Source: an uncultured Lutibacter sp.
Lineage (GTDB): Bacteria; Bacteroidota; Bacteroidia; Flavobacteriales; Flavobacteriaceae
NCBI RefSeq assembly: GCF_947493565.1
Contig: NZ_CANLRG010000002.1
Location: forward strand, 186,001 to 250,000
Length of the DNA stretch: 64,000 bases
Reading direction: 5' to 3'
This document shows, one piece after another, positions 26,366 through 36,308 of the stretch; the first letter of the stretch is position 1, and each line of letters starts with the position of its first letter. The notes below the pieces were generated by a model. It did not search any database and was not told the DNA's origin. It saw only the letters and a program-made list of their open reading frames with translations. A program made the translations under genes and the position numbers.

Positions 26366-27820
26366 TTGAGCGCACTTAAACGATTTTTTAAGGATACTAT
26401 TATATACGGAATTGCAGCAGTTTTACCTCGTGTAATTAACTTTTTGTTAGTAAAAGTTCATACAGATGCGTTGCCAACAAATAATTATGCGGAAAATACT
26501 AACTTTTACATTTGGATTGCATTATTTGCTGTTTTATTAACTTTTGGAATGGAAACTGCTTTTTTTAGGTTTTATAATGCCGAAAAAAAGAAAGATTCAA
26601 TAGTATCAACTGCATTTATTAGCGTATTAACTTCTGCAATCATTTTTTTAATAATTGCATTTATTTTTTCTGATTTTTTTATCAAACTATTTGATTTTAC
26701 AACGAATCCACTTCAGTTCAAATTATTTGTAGGAATTTTAGCCATTGATACCATAGCGGTAATTCCATTTGCGTATTTAAGAGCTTCTAACAGACCTCTT
26801 AAATATACTGCAATTAAACTGATAAATGTTGGTGTAATTGTACTTATCAATTTATTATTTTTAAAATTTATACCTTCATTTGTTGAACAAGGAAAAAATT
26901 TGCCTAAAATTTTAAATGAAACTTATAATAGTACTCCATTAGTTAATTTTATTTTTATTGCTAATAGTGTAGGGAGTGCCATTTCTTTAGTTTTATTACT
27001 TCCGTATGTTTTAAAGTTCAAATGGAGTTTTAACAACGTATTATTTAAAAAAATGGTTGCTTATTCTTGGCCAATTGCTATTGCTGGAATTGCCTATGTA
27101 ATAAACGAAAACTTAGATAAAATTTTGATTGGTAAAATGATTGATAAAAACGCCATGGGAATTTATTCTGCCTGTTATAAATTGGCCATTTTTATGAATT
27201 TATACATTATGGCATTTAGGTTAGGTGCTGAACCTTTCTTTTTTAATCATTCAGGAGAAAAAACTGCAAAAGCTACTTATGCTAAAATTTTAAATTATTT
27301 TATTATTGTTGGTGCTTTAGTTTTTGTAGGAATTGTAATTTTTATAGACCTTTTAAAGCGTCCTTTTATAAATGAAGCTTATTGGGACGCAATAATAATT
27401 GTTCCAATTGTGCTGTTAGCAAATTTATTTTTAGGGATTTACCACAATTTGGCCATTTGGTATAAATTAACCGATAAAACTAGGTTTGCAATGTATTTTT
27501 CTATTTTAGGAGCTATAATTACTATTCTTGTTAATATAATTTTTATTCCTATTTTTGGATTTATAGCATCTGCTTGGGCTACTTTAATTGCTTATGCTAC
27601 TATGATGCTTGTCTCATATTTTATAGGAAAAAAATACTATCCTGTTCCTTATAACCTAAAAAAATCTGGGAGCTATTTAGCTGCTTCAATTATTATTGCA
27701 TTTATTTCTTTTAATTACTTTAGAGAAAATTATGTAATCTCCGTTGGGCTGGTCCTTGCTTTTGCTTTTTTAATTTATTTCAACGAAAAAAAGGAAATTT
27801 TAGCCCTTATTAAAAAGTAA
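26366..27820 (+). CDS. Oligosaccharide flippase-like membrane protein (MOP superfamily)
   Basis: 484 residues with about 13-14 membrane helices and the N-terminal pattern MSALKRFFKDTIIYGIAAVL seen in flavobacterial Wzx-like proteins encoded near dut. Such proteins flip lipid-linked sugars across the inner membrane. No glycosyltransferase genes are nearby, so this is not part of a polysaccharide cluster here. Start is TTG at 26366, preceded at the right distance by a -7 box. The esterase gene starts 4 bases after its stop. Confidence 0.85.
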   Translation: MSALKRFFKDTIIYGIAAVLPRVINFLLVKVHTDALPTNNYAENTNFYIWIALFAVLLTFGMETAFFRFYNAEKKKDSIVSTAFISVLTSAIIFLIIAFIFSDFFIKLFDFTTNPLQFKLFVGILAIDTIAVIPFAYLRASNRPLKYTAIKLINVGVIVLINLLFLKFIPSFVEQGKNLPKILNETYNSTPLVNFIFIANSVGSAISLVLLLPYVLKFKWSFNNVLFKKMVAYSWPIAIAGIAYVINENLDKILIGKMIDKNAMGIYSACYKLAIFMNLYIMAFRLGAEPFFFNHSGEKTAKATYAKILNYFIIVGALVFVGIVIFIDLLKRPFINEAYWDAIIIVPIVLLANLFLGIYHNLAIWYKLTDKTRFAMYFSILGAIITILVNIIFIPIFGFIASAWATLIAYATMMLVSYFIGKKYYPVPYNLKKSGSYLAASIIIAFISFNYFRENYVISVGLVLAFAFLIYFNEKKEILALIKK

Positions 27821-27824
27821 ATTC

Positions 27825-28667
27825 ATGAAAAATATTCTCTTATATTTTAGTTTATTAGTATATTCTTCATTATTGTTTGGACAAAGCTTAAGTGAAAAAA
27901 AATCAACAGCAGCTAACAATGTTTTTATTTTAAAAAAAGAGTTTGTTATTCCAAATTTAAATAATAGTAGTCGTAAAATTTGGGTGTATTTACCACCAAA
28001 TTATAATAGTAGTTCAAAAAAATATCCTGTTATTTATATGCATGATGCTCAAAACTTATTTGATACCTATACGTCTTATGCTGGTGAATGGGAAGTTGAT
28101 GAAACTTTAAATAAGTTGTATAACACAACTAAAAAAGGGTTTATAGTAGTTGCTATAGAAAATGGTGGAACTGAAAGAATTAATGAATATACCCCTTGGG
28201 AGCATCAAAAATATGGTGGAGGGAAAGGTGAAATTTATATCAATTTTATTAAAAATACCTTAAAACCATATATTGATAAAACTTATAAAACAAAACCTCA
28301 ACCAAAACACACTGCACTGATTGGAAGTTCTTTAGGCGGATTGATATCCTATTACGGCGGATTAAAATATCCTAAAACATTTGGAAAGATTGGAGCCTTG
28401 TCAACCTCCTTTTGGTTTTCTAATAAAGTAGCACATTTTACAAAGCTCTATGGCAAAAACAACACTTCAAAATTATATCTTTTAATAGGTGAAAAAGAAG
28501 GTAAAAATATGATTGAAGACACTCAAAAAATGAAAAAACTATTAATTGAATCTGGTTTTAATACTAAAAATATAAAAGTTAAAATTAATCCTGATGGTGC
28601 TCATAATGAAACCTTTTGGAAAAGTGAATTTTCAACTGTAGTAAAATGGCTATTTAACCTAAAATAA
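27825..28667 (+). CDS. Secreted alpha/beta-hydrolase (esterase D-like)
   Basis: 280 residues with a signal peptide (hydrophobic core ILLYFSLLVYSSLLFGQ). The mature part is an esterase D / IroE-type hydrolase: KIWVYLPPNYNSS, YMHDAQNLFD, nucleophile Ser in GSSLGGLISYYGG, and the C-terminal His in PDGAHNETFW. It acts on an ester, possibly a siderophore or sugar ester, in the periplasm. It sits 4 bases after the flippase and 17 before the SRPBCC gene, within one apparent operon ending in dut. Confidence 0.87.
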   Translation: MKNILLYFSLLVYSSLLFGQSLSEKKSTAANNVFILKKEFVIPNLNNSSRKIWVYLPPNYNSSSKKYPVIYMHDAQNLFDTYTSYAGEWEVDETLNKLYNTTKKGFIVVAIENGGTERINEYTPWEHQKYGGGKGEIYINFIKNTLKPYIDKTYKTKPQPKHTALIGSSLGGLISYYGGLKYPKTFGKIGALSTSFWFSNKVAHFTKLYGKNNTSKLYLLIGEKEGKNMIEDTQKMKKLLIESGFNTKNIKVKINPDGAHNETFWKSEFSTVVKWLFNLK

Positions 28668-28684
28668 CCCTAACAATTGAAAGT

Positions 28685-29122
28685 ATGAAAGCAAACGAAA
28701 CTATTATAGTAGAGGAACAATTAAGCGCTCCAATAAGTGTTGTTTGGGATGCAATTACCAATTTAAATAGCATGAAAAAATGGTTTTTTAATAATATTCC
28801 ATCTTTTAAATCTGAAGTTGGATTTAAAACTCAATTCAATGTAAAATCAGAGGAAAGAAACTTTTTACATTTATGGGAAATTATCGAAGTTGTTCCTTCT
28901 AAAAAAATTGTTTATAATTGGAAGTATGCTGAGTATTCAGGCAATTCATTGGTTTATTTTGAACTTTTTGAAAACATTAACAACACCACTAAAATAAAGC
29001 TTACTTGTAAAATTACTGAAAGTTTTTCAGATGATATTCCAGAATTTAAAACCGAAAGCTGTAGAGGAGGATGGAATTATTTTATAAAACAAAATCTTAA
29101 AAATTATTTAGAAAATTCTTAA
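28685..29122 (+). CDS. SRPBCC/AHSA1-domain protein
   Basis: 145 residues forming one START-like helix-grip domain: EEQLSAPISVVWDAITNLNSMKKWFF at the N-terminus, then antiparallel strands, and a long C-terminal helix SCRGGWNYFIKQNLKNYL. Members bind hydrophobic ligands or Hsp90-like partners. No specific role can be given. It lies within the flippase-esterase-dut run. Confidence 0.82.
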   Translation: MKANETIIVEEQLSAPISVVWDAITNLNSMKKWFFNNIPSFKSEVGFKTQFNVKSEERNFLHLWEIIEVVPSKKIVYNWKYAEYSGNSLVYFELFENINNTTKIKLTCKITESFSDDIPEFKTESCRGGWNYFIKQNLKNYLENS

Positions 29123-29149
29123 AATTAAACACCTATAATAAACAAAAAA

Positions 29150-29581
29150 ATGCAAATACAAATCATTAATAAATCAAAACACGAATTACCAAATTATGAA
29201 ACCATTGCTTCTGCAGGAATGGATTTAAGAGCTAATATTTCTGAACCAATTACGTTAAAACCATTGGAACGAACTATAATTAAAACAGGCTTATTTATTG
29301 CTTTACCTGTTGGTAGTGAAGCACAAGTAAGACCGAGAAGTGGTTTGGCTGCTAAAAAAGGCATTACCGTTTTAAATGCCCCTGGAACAATAGATGCTGA
29401 TTACCGAGGTGAGATTGGTGTTATTTTAGTTAACCTTTCCAATGATAATTTTGTAATAAAAGATGGCGAACGTATTGCACAATTAGTAATTGCAAAACAC
29501 GAACGTGCAGATTGGGAAGTTGTTGATGTATTAAGTGAAACCAAACGTGGAACTGGAGGTTTTGGATCTACAGGTGTTTAA
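29150..29581 (+). CDS. dut: dUTP diphosphatase
   Basis: 143 residues. Hydrolyses dUTP to dUMP, keeping uracil out of DNA and feeding thymidylate synthesis. The conserved motifs of the trimeric enzyme are present in order: AGMDLRAN (1), [10 protein letters not shown] (2), [16 protein letters not shown] (3, catalytic Asp), RIAQLVI (4) and the C-terminal arm [10 protein letters not shown] (5). Length is standard. Confidence 0.97.
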   Translation: MQIQIINKSKHELPNYETIASAGMDLRANISEPITLKPLERTIIKTGLFIALPVGSEAQVRPRSGLAAKKGITVLNAPGTIDADYRGEIGVILVNLSNDNFVIKDGERIAQLVIAKHERADWEVVDVLSETKRGTGGFGSTGV

Positions 29582-29677
29582 TTTTAATAATTCTTAATAT
29601 AATACTTTTAAAAAGTGATGATAGACATTAAGGTATTGATGTAAAAACACTCTTTATTTTCTCGATAACCGTTGAAT

Positions 29678-30625
29678 TTAGTTACAATTAATTTTTATAA
29701 ACACCTCTTGATTACTATTTACCTTTGTTGAGTGTTCAAAAAAAATAGTTTTATCTTTAAATTTAGCTTCAATTAAATAAGAGTTTCCTTTAAAATAAGA
29801 ACTTACCACTTTAGCTTTTAACTTAGAATTTGAAGTTAAGGTAATCTCATTTGGATATAATAATACAGTTTTGTTTAAAGTTTTCTTAGAATCAATTAAC
29901 TTTAATGGAAGTTCATTTATTTCATTAAAAAATGACGCAACATACGCAGATTTTGGTTGGTTATATAACTGTTCTGGCGTTCCTTGGGCAACAACTTTTC
30001 CATTTCTAATTACTAAAATTTCATCGGCAAAAGAAAGTGCATCAGTAGTATCATGTGTTGCAACAATACACAAAATATTTTTAGATTTTAAGTACTTAAA
30101 CAAACTTCTCCGAAGCTTATTTTTTCTAAAATTATCTATATGGCTAAAAGGTTCATCCAATAATAAAACCTCTGGTTCTTTAGCCAATACTTTTGCAATT
30201 GCAATACGCTGTTTTTGACCGCCACTAAGGTTTTTAACTTTGGTTTTTAAAAAATCAGTCATATCCACAACTTTTAATAATTCTAGAATCCTATTTTGTT
30301 TATTAGGATCTAAACTTGATATGTTTTTACCTACATTTTCTTCAACTGTTATATAAGGCATCAAATCAAAATCTTGCGGTAAATATTTCATAAATTCTTC
30401 ACCTGGAATCAAATAAAAATTTGGTCCAAGCAATTTATTTTCATTCCAATAAACAGCTCCTTTATCTATATGTAACAGCCCATAAATAATTTCTAATAAT
30501 GTGCTTTTTCCACAACCACTTTCACCTACAATGGCAATATAATCTCCTTTATTAGCTTTAAAACTAATATTTTTTATGACTTCGTTTAAAGTGTACCCAA
30601 ATGAAACCTTATCTACTTTTAACAT
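29678..30625 (-). CDS. ABC transporter ATP-binding protein without adjacent permease
   Basis: 315 residues. The nucleotide-binding domain has Walker A GESGCGKST (34-42), Q-loop region YLPQDFDLMP, signature LSGGQKQRIAIAK, Walker B VLLLDEPFSHID and the switch histidine in VATHDTTDALSFADE. About 85 residues follow that look like a TOBE-type regulatory domain, as in PotA/FbpC/ModC importers. No permease or binding protein lies nearby. It starts 8 bases after the AstE-like gene and so shares the operon with RimK and the retropepsin-like protease, which is unexpected for a transporter ATPase. Confidence 0.87.
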   Translation of the reverse strand: MLKVDKVSFGYTLNEVIKNISFKANKGDYIAIVGESGCGKSTLLEIIYGLLHIDKGAVYWNENKLLGPNFYLIPGEEFMKYLPQDFDLMPYITVEENVGKNISSLDPNKQNRILELLKVVDMTDFLKTKVKNLSGGQKQRIAIAKVLAKEPEVLLLDEPFSHIDNFRKNKLRRSLFKYLKSKNILCIVATHDTTDALSFADEILVIRNGKVVAQGTPEQLYNQPKSAYVASFFNEINELPLKLIDSKKTLNKTVLLYPNEITLTSNSKLKAKVVSSYFKGNSYLIEAKFKDKTIFFEHSTKVNSNQEVFIKINCN

Positions 30626-30633
30626 AATTTATT

Positions 30634-31593
30634 TTATTCAAAACCTATATGAAGTAATGCATCTCCTTGATTTACCACGGGAGAATGGTTAGCATTTAAT
30701 ATATAACCTTCTTGCGGGTTTTTAAAAATGGTTTCATTAGTACCAAAAGGGTCAGAGATACTTCCTAATTTAATGCCTTTTTCAACCTTTTGTCCAACGT
30801 TTATATAAGATCTATACATTCCTGATTGTTTGGCTCTTATCCATTTAGAACTTTTAATTATAATGGGTGGGTTTTCTTTAGAATGTTTTGATATTTTAGA
30901 AGAAAAATCTCTCATTCCTAAGTGATGCATTACATTAATTGCACCTTGAATACCAACTTTTGTCACTATTTTATCAAGATTTAATGATTTTCCTCCTTCA
31001 AAGAGAAGAACTTTCTTACCTAAATCTACCATAGATTTTCTAAAAGTCTTTTCTTTATTCTTGCTATAAACAATAAATGGAGATCCAAAAATTTTAGCCA
31101 ATTCTAAAGTTTCGTCATCTGTACCATCAATTCTAACTTGAGAATAATTAAAACGTTGAGCCCCTCCAGTATGATAATCGATACAATAATTTACTTTTGG
31201 AATAACTTTCGTCATTAAATGATACGCAAATCTACTTGCTAACGATCCTTTAATAGATCCTGGAAAAGCTCTATTTAAATCTCTACCATCTGGAAACTCT
31301 CTTGTTTGATTTAAAAATCCAAAAACGTTTAATAAAGGAATACAAATTACAGTACCACAATTAGGCCTATGCAATTCTGAAGCTATTAATTGCCTTACAA
31401 TTTCAACTCCGTTAGTTTCATCTCCATGAATGCCCCCTATTAATAATAAACAAGGTCCTTCTTTTTTACCTCTAGAAACAATGATGGGGACTTCAATTTT
31501 AGTTCCAATACTAAGCTGAGCAATATCCATTTTTAATTGTATGGTTTGCCCTAAACTTATTTTTTGATTTAGAATTTTAAACTCATTCGGCAT
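30634..31593 (-). CDS. Succinylglutamate desuccinylase/aspartoacylase-family zinc hydrolase
   Basis: 319 residues from the ATG at 31593, which overlaps the 3' end of rimK by 11 bases (a TTG at 31602 is the alternative). The M14-like zinc site has His and Glu in [12 protein letters not shown] and the third ligand in [10 protein letters not shown]; the catalytic glutamate is probably in LLFEGGKS. The C-terminal about 90 residues form a barrel-sandwich-like domain ([16 protein letters not shown]). Family members hydrolyse N-acyl amino acids or amide-linked glutamate. Next to a RimK ligase and a retropepsin-like protein, removal of added glutamates or of a related conjugate is a reasonable guess. 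Confidence 0.85.
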   Translation of the reverse strand: MPNEFKILNQKISLGQTIQLKMDIAQLSIGTKIEVPIIVSRGKKEGPCLLLIGGIHGDETNGVEIVRQLIASELHRPNCGTVICIPLLNVFGFLNQTREFPDGRDLNRAFPGSIKGSLASRFAYHLMTKVIPKVNYCIDYHTGGAQRFNYSQVRIDGTDDETLELAKIFGSPFIVYSKNKEKTFRKSMVDLGKKVLLFEGGKSLNLDKIVTKVGIQGAINVMHHLGMRDFSSKISKHSKENPPIIIKSSKWIRAKQSGMYRSYINVGQKVEKGIKLGSISDPFGTNETIFKNPQEGYILNANHSPVVNQGDALLHIGFE

Positions 31594-32458
31594 GACGCTC
31601 AATATAATGAATTATTTTTCCAGCAATATCAACTCCTGTAGCAGCTTCAATTCCTTCTAAACCAGGAGAAGAATTCACTTCTAAAATTAAAGGACCTCTA
31701 TCTGATTGTAATAAATCTACACCTGCAACACCTAACCCCATAACTCTTGCTGCTTTTAATGCAGCGTTTTCTTCATCTATAGATAATTTTATAATTTCAG
31801 CAGTACCTCCACGGTGTAAGTTTGAACGAAATTCGCCTTCTTTTCCTTGTCTTTTCATGGCGCCAACAACTACACCATCAACAATAAAAACTCTAATATC
31901 AGCTCCCTTTGCTTCTTTTACAAATTCTTGAACAATTACTCTTGCTTGTAACCCATTAAATGCTTCTAAAACAGATGTTGCTGCATTGTCATTTTCAGCT
32001 AAAACCACCCCTAAACCTTGAGTTCCTTCCAATAATTTTATAACTAAAGGAGTGCCCCCAACGTCATGGATTACATCTTCTACGTTTTTAGAATAATTGG
32101 TAAACACCGTTTTTGGTAAACCTAAACCTGCTCTGGATAATACTTGTAAACTTCTAAGCTTATCTCTAGAGCGCATTAGTGCTTGAGATTCAACAGCTGT
32201 AAAAACTTTCATCATTTCAAACTGACGCACTACAGCTGTTCCAAAAAAAGTAACCGAAGCTCCAATCCTAGGGATTACAGCATCTACATTTGTAATAAGT
32301 TCATGTTTATATCTAATTGCTGGCTTTTTCTTTTCAATAATAATATCACATTTGGTATGGTCAATTATTAACATTTCGTGATTTCTATTTTTACCTGCTT
32401 CAACAAGTCTTTTTGTAGAATATAAATTTGGATTTCTTGATAAAACAACAATTTTCAT
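31583..32458 (-). CDS. rimK: RimK-type ATP-grasp alpha-L-glutamate ligase
   Basis: 291 residues, close to the length of E. coli RimK. The ATP-grasp core has [19 protein letters not shown], the lid region and [20 protein letters not shown], and ends with the metal and substrate motif [22 protein letters not shown], a RimK signature. RimK adds glutamate residues to the C-terminus of ribosomal protein S6; some relatives add glutamate to small molecules or carrier proteins. It overlaps the AstE-like gene and lies 11 bases after the retropepsin-like gene. The S6 gene is not in this window. Confidence 0.9.
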   Translation of the reverse strand: MKIVVLSRNPNLYSTKRLVEAGKNRNHEMLIIDHTKCDIIIEKKKPAIRYKHELITNVDAVIPRIGASVTFFGTAVVRQFEMMKVFTAVESQALMRSRDKLRSLQVLSRAGLGLPKTVFTNYSKNVEDVIHDVGGTPLVIKLLEGTQGLGVVLAENDNAATSVLEAFNGLQARVIVQEFVKEAKGADIRVFIVDGVVVGAMKRQGKEGEFRSNLHRGGTAEIIKLSIDEENAALKAARVMGLGVAGVDLLQSDRGPLILEVNSSPGLEGIEAATGVDIAGKIIHYIERHAE

Positions 32459-32469
32459 GTGAGTTTGTT

Positions 32470-32907
32470 TTATGAATTAGTTTTTTTAAATGATACATTT
32501 TTTTTAGCTGTATCAACAATAAATTTTTTGGATAGAAATTTTCTTCCCAACAATACTGGATATTTCATAGATCCTCTTTCTGTTAGTGTAAGCTCAATTG
32601 GATATTTTTGACTGAAAAGAATAATTTCTGTTAAAATTAGATATCTATCTTCTACCATTCCATTGGAACTTTTTACTTTTTTTTGAGTAAAATTTTCAAA
32701 TAAAAAATATTTTTCATGATATTTTTCATGCTTAGGATCTAAAAACTGACATTTTAATTGATGATTTTCAATTTCTATGTGGTGACAATGAAAACTTGAT
32801 GTAAATGCTCCAGTGTCAATTTTAATATCAATATCAAATAATTCTAGTTTTGGAAAATCTGCAATATCAGTTCTGCCTATAATTAATTTTTCAGTATTAT
32901 TTTTCAA
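32470..32907 (-). CDS. Retropepsin-like aspartic protease (RimB / PF05618 type)
   Basis: 145 residues from a TTG start, required because the conserved [14 protein letters not shown] begins at residue 8 and no ATG precedes it. The active-site triplet is [10 protein letters not shown] with Asp31, and the second hydrophobic-hydrophobic-Gly feature appears as [10 protein letters not shown]. The family, earlier called ATP-dependent zinc protease, occurs next to rimK; in Pseudomonas a protein of this kind named RimB counteracts RimK. It heads the four-gene minus-strand cluster, with a TACTTTTG -7 box at 32963-32970. Confidence 0.85.
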   Translation of the reverse strand: MKNNTEKLIIGRTDIADFPKLELFDIDIKIDTGAFTSSFHCHHIEIENHQLKCQFLDPKHEKYHEKYFLFENFTQKKVKSSNGMVEDRYLILTEIILFSQKYPIELTLTERGSMKYPVLLGRKFLSKKFIVDTAKKNVSFKKTNS

Positions 32908-32962
32908 AAGAGATAAAGAAAGTATAAAAATTTAAAATTTATTTTTTATGATTTTTGAGTGC

Positions 32963-32970
32963 CAAAAGTA
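32963..32970 (-). promoter_or_regulatory. -7 promoter box of the rimK cluster
   Basis: TACTTTTG on the minus strand matches TAnnTTTG and lies 55 bases before the TTG start of the retropepsin-like gene. Confidence 0.5.
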
Positions 32971-33036
32971 AACTTTTATTAAATATAGAAAAGGTTTTGA
33001 ATAAAATAAATATTTTATTGATAAATAGTTAGCAAA

Positions 33037-33071
33037 AAAAGGATTGTTTTAAAATTTAAAACAATCCTTTT
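33037..33071 (-). terminator. Intrinsic terminator of recA
   Basis: A very long perfect inverted repeat: AAAAGGATTGTTTTAAA and its exact complement around a single base, ending in a T run. It lies 21 bases past the recA stop. Confidence 0.85.
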
Positions 33072-33092
33072 AGTTTAATATATTAAATTCGT

Positions 33093-34100
33093 TTATTCTT
33101 GAGAATTGATAGCTTCTTTAATTTTAGTTTCTAATTCTTCTGCTAATTCAGGATTGTCTTTAATTAATCCTTTAACTGCATCGCGACCTTGACCTAATTT
33201 AGTATCTCCATAACTAAACCAAGAACCACTTTTTTTAACAATTCCAAATTCTACACCTAAATCTAAAATTTCTCCTGTTTTAGAAATTCCTACACCATAC
33301 ATGATATCAAATTCAGCTGTTTGAAATGGAGGTGCTACTTTATTTTTTACAACTTTTACTTTAGTACTATTACCTATTACTTTGTCACCATCTTTTATTT
33401 GGGTTCTTCTTCGAATATCTAATCTAACTGAAGCATAAAATTTTAAAGCATTTCCCCCAGTGGTTGTTTCAGGATTACCAAACATCACTCCAATTTTTTC
33501 ACGTAATTGATTGATAAAAATAACAGTACAATTGGTTTTATGAATAGTTCCTGTTAATTTACGCAAAGCTTGAGACATTAAACGAGCATGTAACCCCATT
33601 TTAGAATCACCCATTTCTCCTTCAATTTCACTTTTAGGCGTTAAAGCAGCAACCGAGTCTACAACTACAATATCAATAGCTCCAGAAGAAATTAAATTAT
33701 CAGCAATTTCTAAAGCTTGTTCCCCATGGTCAGGTTGAGAAATAATTAAATTATCAATATCTATTCCTAAATTTTGAGCATAAAAACGATCAAAAGCGTG
33801 TTCAGCATCAATAAAAGCTGCAATACCTCCTGCTTTTTGAGCTTCTGCAATTGCGTGTAAGGTTAATGTTGTTTTACCTGATGACTCTGGACCATAAATT
33901 TCAATAATTCTTCCTCTTGGGTAACCTCCAACTCCTAAAGCTAAATCTAACCCTAATGATCCTGAAGAAATAGCATCTATATCATCTATTGCTACATCTC
34001 CCATTTTCATTACAGTTCCTTTCCCATAAGCTTTATCTAATTTATCTAAAGTAAGCTGTAATGCTTTTAATTTTGCTACTTTTTCTTTGTCTTCTGCCAT
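33093..34100 (-). CDS. recA: Recombinase A
   Basis: 335 residues. Forms filaments on single-stranded DNA, drives homologous pairing and promotes LexA-type cleavage where present. Walker [10 protein letters not shown], the catalytic Glu in DAEHAFD, Walker [14 protein letters not shown] and DNA-binding loops 1 and 2 ([39 protein letters not shown]) are all present. The C-terminal acidic tail is short. It is followed by a strong terminator. I see no SOS-box-like palindrome upstream. Confidence 0.98.
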   Translation of the reverse strand: MAEDKEKVAKLKALQLTLDKLDKAYGKGTVMKMGDVAIDDIDAISSGSLGLDLALGVGGYPRGRIIEIYGPESSGKTTLTLHAIAEAQKAGGIAAFIDAEHAFDRFYAQNLGIDIDNLIISQPDHGEQALEIADNLISSGAIDIVVVDSVAALTPKSEIEGEMGDSKMGLHARLMSQALRKLTGTIHKTNCTVIFINQLREKIGVMFGNPETTTGGNALKFYASVRLDIRRRTQIKDGDKVIGNSTKVKVVKNKVAPPFQTAEFDIMYGVGISKTGEILDLGVEFGIVKKSGSWFSYGDTKLGQGRDAVKGLIKDNPELAEELETKIKEAINSQE

Positions 34101-34197
34101 AATATTAAAAAATATGTTTAAAATGAATGTTGCTAAAATATAAAAAAGTATTGAGTATATTTAGCCTTTGTTTAGAATTCTATTAACTATTATTAAC

Positions 34198-34713
34198 ATG
34201 AAAATAAAAAATTTATTAATTGCATTTATTGTACTAATTTCCAATAACTTAATAGCTCAAAATGATGCTATTTCTGCTTTTTTATTGAAATGGGAAAATT
34301 CTAAAAATTATTTAATAGAAATTGCAGATGCTATGCCTGAGGAATCTTATAATTTTAAACCTATTGAAAGACAAATGAGTTTTAAAGAGCAGCTACTCCA
34401 TATAAGAACTAATATGGTGTGGTTAAGTGAAACTTATTTTATGAATGAAAACTTTACAAAAACGGGCAAAATTAATCCTACTACAAAAAAAGAAATTATT
34501 GAGGAATTAACTATAACTTTTAATAAAGTTTCAAAAATTATTAATCAAACTTCTTTAGATGATTTAACTACAAAAGTTGATTTTTTCGCGGGCTCTAAAA
34601 GCAAATTACAAATTTTAAATTTATTACAAGATCACGTTACACACCATCGTGGGCAATTAATTGTCTATTTAAATTTAAATAATATTACGCCTCCAAAATA
34701 TAGCGGATGGTAA
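34198..34713 (+). CDS. Secreted DinB/YfiT-like four-helix protein
   Basis: 171 residues from the ATG at 34198. The frame is open from a TTG 30 bases earlier, but the ATG directly precedes a good signal peptide (NLLIAFIVLISNNLIAQ). The mature chain is a DinB-like four-helix bundle: WENSKNYLIEIADAMPEESYNFKP, then ERQMSFKEQLLHIRTNMVWL and the C-terminal metal-site helix LLQDHVTHHRGQLIVYL, whose histidines match the family's metal triad. Members include mycothiol/bacillithiol-dependent enzymes, but no thiol substrate can be named. It is the only plus-strand gene in this part and is divergent from recA. Confidence 0.82.
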   Translation: MKIKNLLIAFIVLISNNLIAQNDAISAFLLKWENSKNYLIEIADAMPEESYNFKPIERQMSFKEQLLHIRTNMVWLSETYFMNENFTKTGKINPTTKKEIIEELTITFNKVSKIINQTSLDDLTTKVDFFAGSKSKLQILNLLQDHVTHHRGQLIVYLNLNNITPPKYSGW

Positions 34714-34722
34714 TTAGTTTAT

Positions 34723-35307
34723 TTACTTACACAATTTATTTAGTTGTGCATATTGTAATAGTATAACCGTTTTAGCGTCTTTAATTTCTCCTGATGAAAT
34801 CATGTGTATAGCTTTGTTAAAATTAAGCTCTAACACTTCAATTTCTTCGTGTTCAGAAGCTAAGCCACCTCCATTACCAAGTTTCATTTCATCAGAATAC
34901 TCTGCAATAAAATAATGAATTTTTTCTGTAACTGCTCCTGGTGTAGAATAAATTTCAAATAATTTTGTTGGATTGTTTATTTGGTAACCGGTTTCTTCTT
35001 CAGCTTCTTTTTTAATACACGTTAATGGATCATCTTCATCTAACAAACCTGCACAAACTTCAATCATCATACCATCTGAATTTTCATTTAAATACGTGGG
35101 CATTCTAAACTGTTTGGTTAAAATTACCGTGTTTTTTGTAGAATTATATAATAAAATTGCAGCTCCATCTCCTCTATCATAGCATTCTCTATTTTGTGTT
35201 TGCCATTCTCCTTTTTTGGTTTTGTAGTCAAAATTTACTTTATCTAATTTATACCAATCGTTGGCTAAGTTTTTTATATTATTAATTTTAACTTTAGAAT
35301 TTTTCAT
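34723..35307 (-). CDS. NUDIX hydrolase, NudK-like (GDP-mannose/ADP-ribose pyrophosphatase type)
   Basis: 194 residues. The Nudix box reads GLLDEDDPLTCIKKEAEEET followed by GY; the catalytic REUxEE part is intact as KEAEEE, with Asp in place of the first box glutamate. The length and the MIEVCAGLLDEDDP context resemble GDP-mannose pyrophosphatase NudK. It hydrolyses nucleoside diphosphate sugars or ADP-ribose. It is probably the last gene of the minus-strand run that starts at rpiB, 13 bases after the preceding gene. Confidence 0.87.
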   Translation of the reverse strand: MKNSKVKINNIKNLANDWYKLDKVNFDYKTKKGEWQTQNRECYDRGDGAAILLYNSTKNTVILTKQFRMPTYLNENSDGMMIEVCAGLLDEDDPLTCIKKEAEEETGYQINNPTKLFEIYSTPGAVTEKIHYFIAEYSDEMKLGNGGGLASEHEEIEVLELNFNKAIHMISSGEIKDAKTVILLQYAQLNKLCK

Positions 35308-35320
35308 TAAAAATTATGAA

Positions 35321-35845
35321 TTATTGTTTAATTAAAGAATTGGTACCAAAACAGCTATATTCTTTGTTTGGAAAAGACACATCAAAAATGGTTTTAATTT
35401 CAGAAACACTAATTTTTTCTATGGTTAAACGTGCTTTTCCTCCTGGAACAAAATTTTCAATAAGTTCAGTTTCAAAAATAAAAATATCATCTGTTGATAA
35501 TTCTTCATTCAAAATATACTGATTTACATAACCCTCATTGTTAAATTGTCTGTAAACTAATTTATTTCTAGAAGTATCAAAACTTATAAATCCTTTATCT
35601 TTATGGTGCTCTCCTTTTGGGTTTTGTTCTGTTGGTTTAAAATTAGATTCATGGGTAACTTCAATATATTTATTATTCATTATAAAATTATATGAAGCTG
35701 TAATTTCTGAGGTAGAGTTTCCAAAACCACTTCCAGTTCCTTTCCAATCTCCTATTAAAAATTGTAATTTATGTAAGCCATTATCTTGTGAAAAAGAATA
35801 AAATGTACTTAAGCTTAAAAATACTAAAATGGTTAACTTTTTCAT
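35321..35845 (-). CDS. Secreted small beta-barrel protein (DUF1579/nitrobindin-like)
   Basis: 174 residues with a signal peptide (LTILVFLSLSTFYSFSQ). The mature chain opens with LHKLQFLIGDWKGTGSGFG, the fatty-acid-binding-protein-like or nitrobindin-like barrel motif, and continues as alternating strands. A haem or lipid ligand is possible for the fold but no ligand residue can be assigned. Lies between the acetyltransferase (18 bases) and the NUDIX gene (13 bases) in one run. Confidence 0.7.
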   Translation of the reverse strand: MKKLTILVFLSLSTFYSFSQDNGLHKLQFLIGDWKGTGSGFGNSTSEITASYNFIMNNKYIEVTHESNFKPTEQNPKGEHHKDKGFISFDTSRNKLVYRQFNNEGYVNQYILNEELSTDDIFIFETELIENFVPGGKARLTIEKISVSEIKTIFDVSFPNKEYSCFGTNSLIKQ

Positions 35846-35863
35846 TTAAATATAAGTTTTAAG

Positions 35864-36307
35864 TTAATTTTTTATCATTGCTATATGTGGAATATTATCT
35901 TCTAAATACTCATCACCTATTTGTTTAAAACCATGTGACTCATAAAAAAATTTTAAATATGTTTGAGCTGAAATTTTTATTGTAATTTCGTTAAAATAAT
36001 GTTCAATTGCTTTTATAGAATGTTTTAATATAATATGTCCATAGCCATATTTTCTCTCATTAACCGCAACCACCACTCTTCCAATACTTGCATTTAAAAA
36101 ATAATCATTAGGTTTAAAAATACGTGTATAAGCAACAATTTTATCATTTTTAAACCCTAAAATATGCATTGCTTTTTGATCTTTGTAATCAATATCTTGA
36201 TATACACAGTTTTGTTCAACAACAAAAACCTCACTTCGAAGTTGGAGAATTGCATACAATTCATTTGTTGTTAATTCTGAGAATGATTTTACTACAACTT
36301 CTAACAT
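35864..36307 (-). CDS. GNAT N-acetyltransferase, ElaA-like
   Basis: 147 residues. ElaA family start LYAILQLRSEVFVVEQNCVYQDID, then the acetyl-CoA loop region GRVVVAVNERKYGYGHIILKHSI and the C-terminal FYESHGFKQIGDEYLEDNIPHIAM. The ElaA substrate is not known. One base separates it from the cation efflux gene upstream, so translation is probably coupled. Confidence 0.88.
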   Translation of the reverse strand: MLEVVVKSFSELTTNELYAILQLRSEVFVVEQNCVYQDIDYKDQKAMHILGFKNDKIVAYTRIFKPNDYFLNASIGRVVVAVNERKYGYGHIILKHSIKAIEHYFNEITIKISAQTYLKFFYESHGFKQIGDEYLEDNIPHIAMIKN

Positions 36308-36308
36308 A

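Noticed and set aside
34189-34197. A further TTATTAACA copy before the DinB-like secreted protein
   Set aside because: It is isolated. A single copy in AT-rich DNA is easily accidental, and it is 4 kb from the array.
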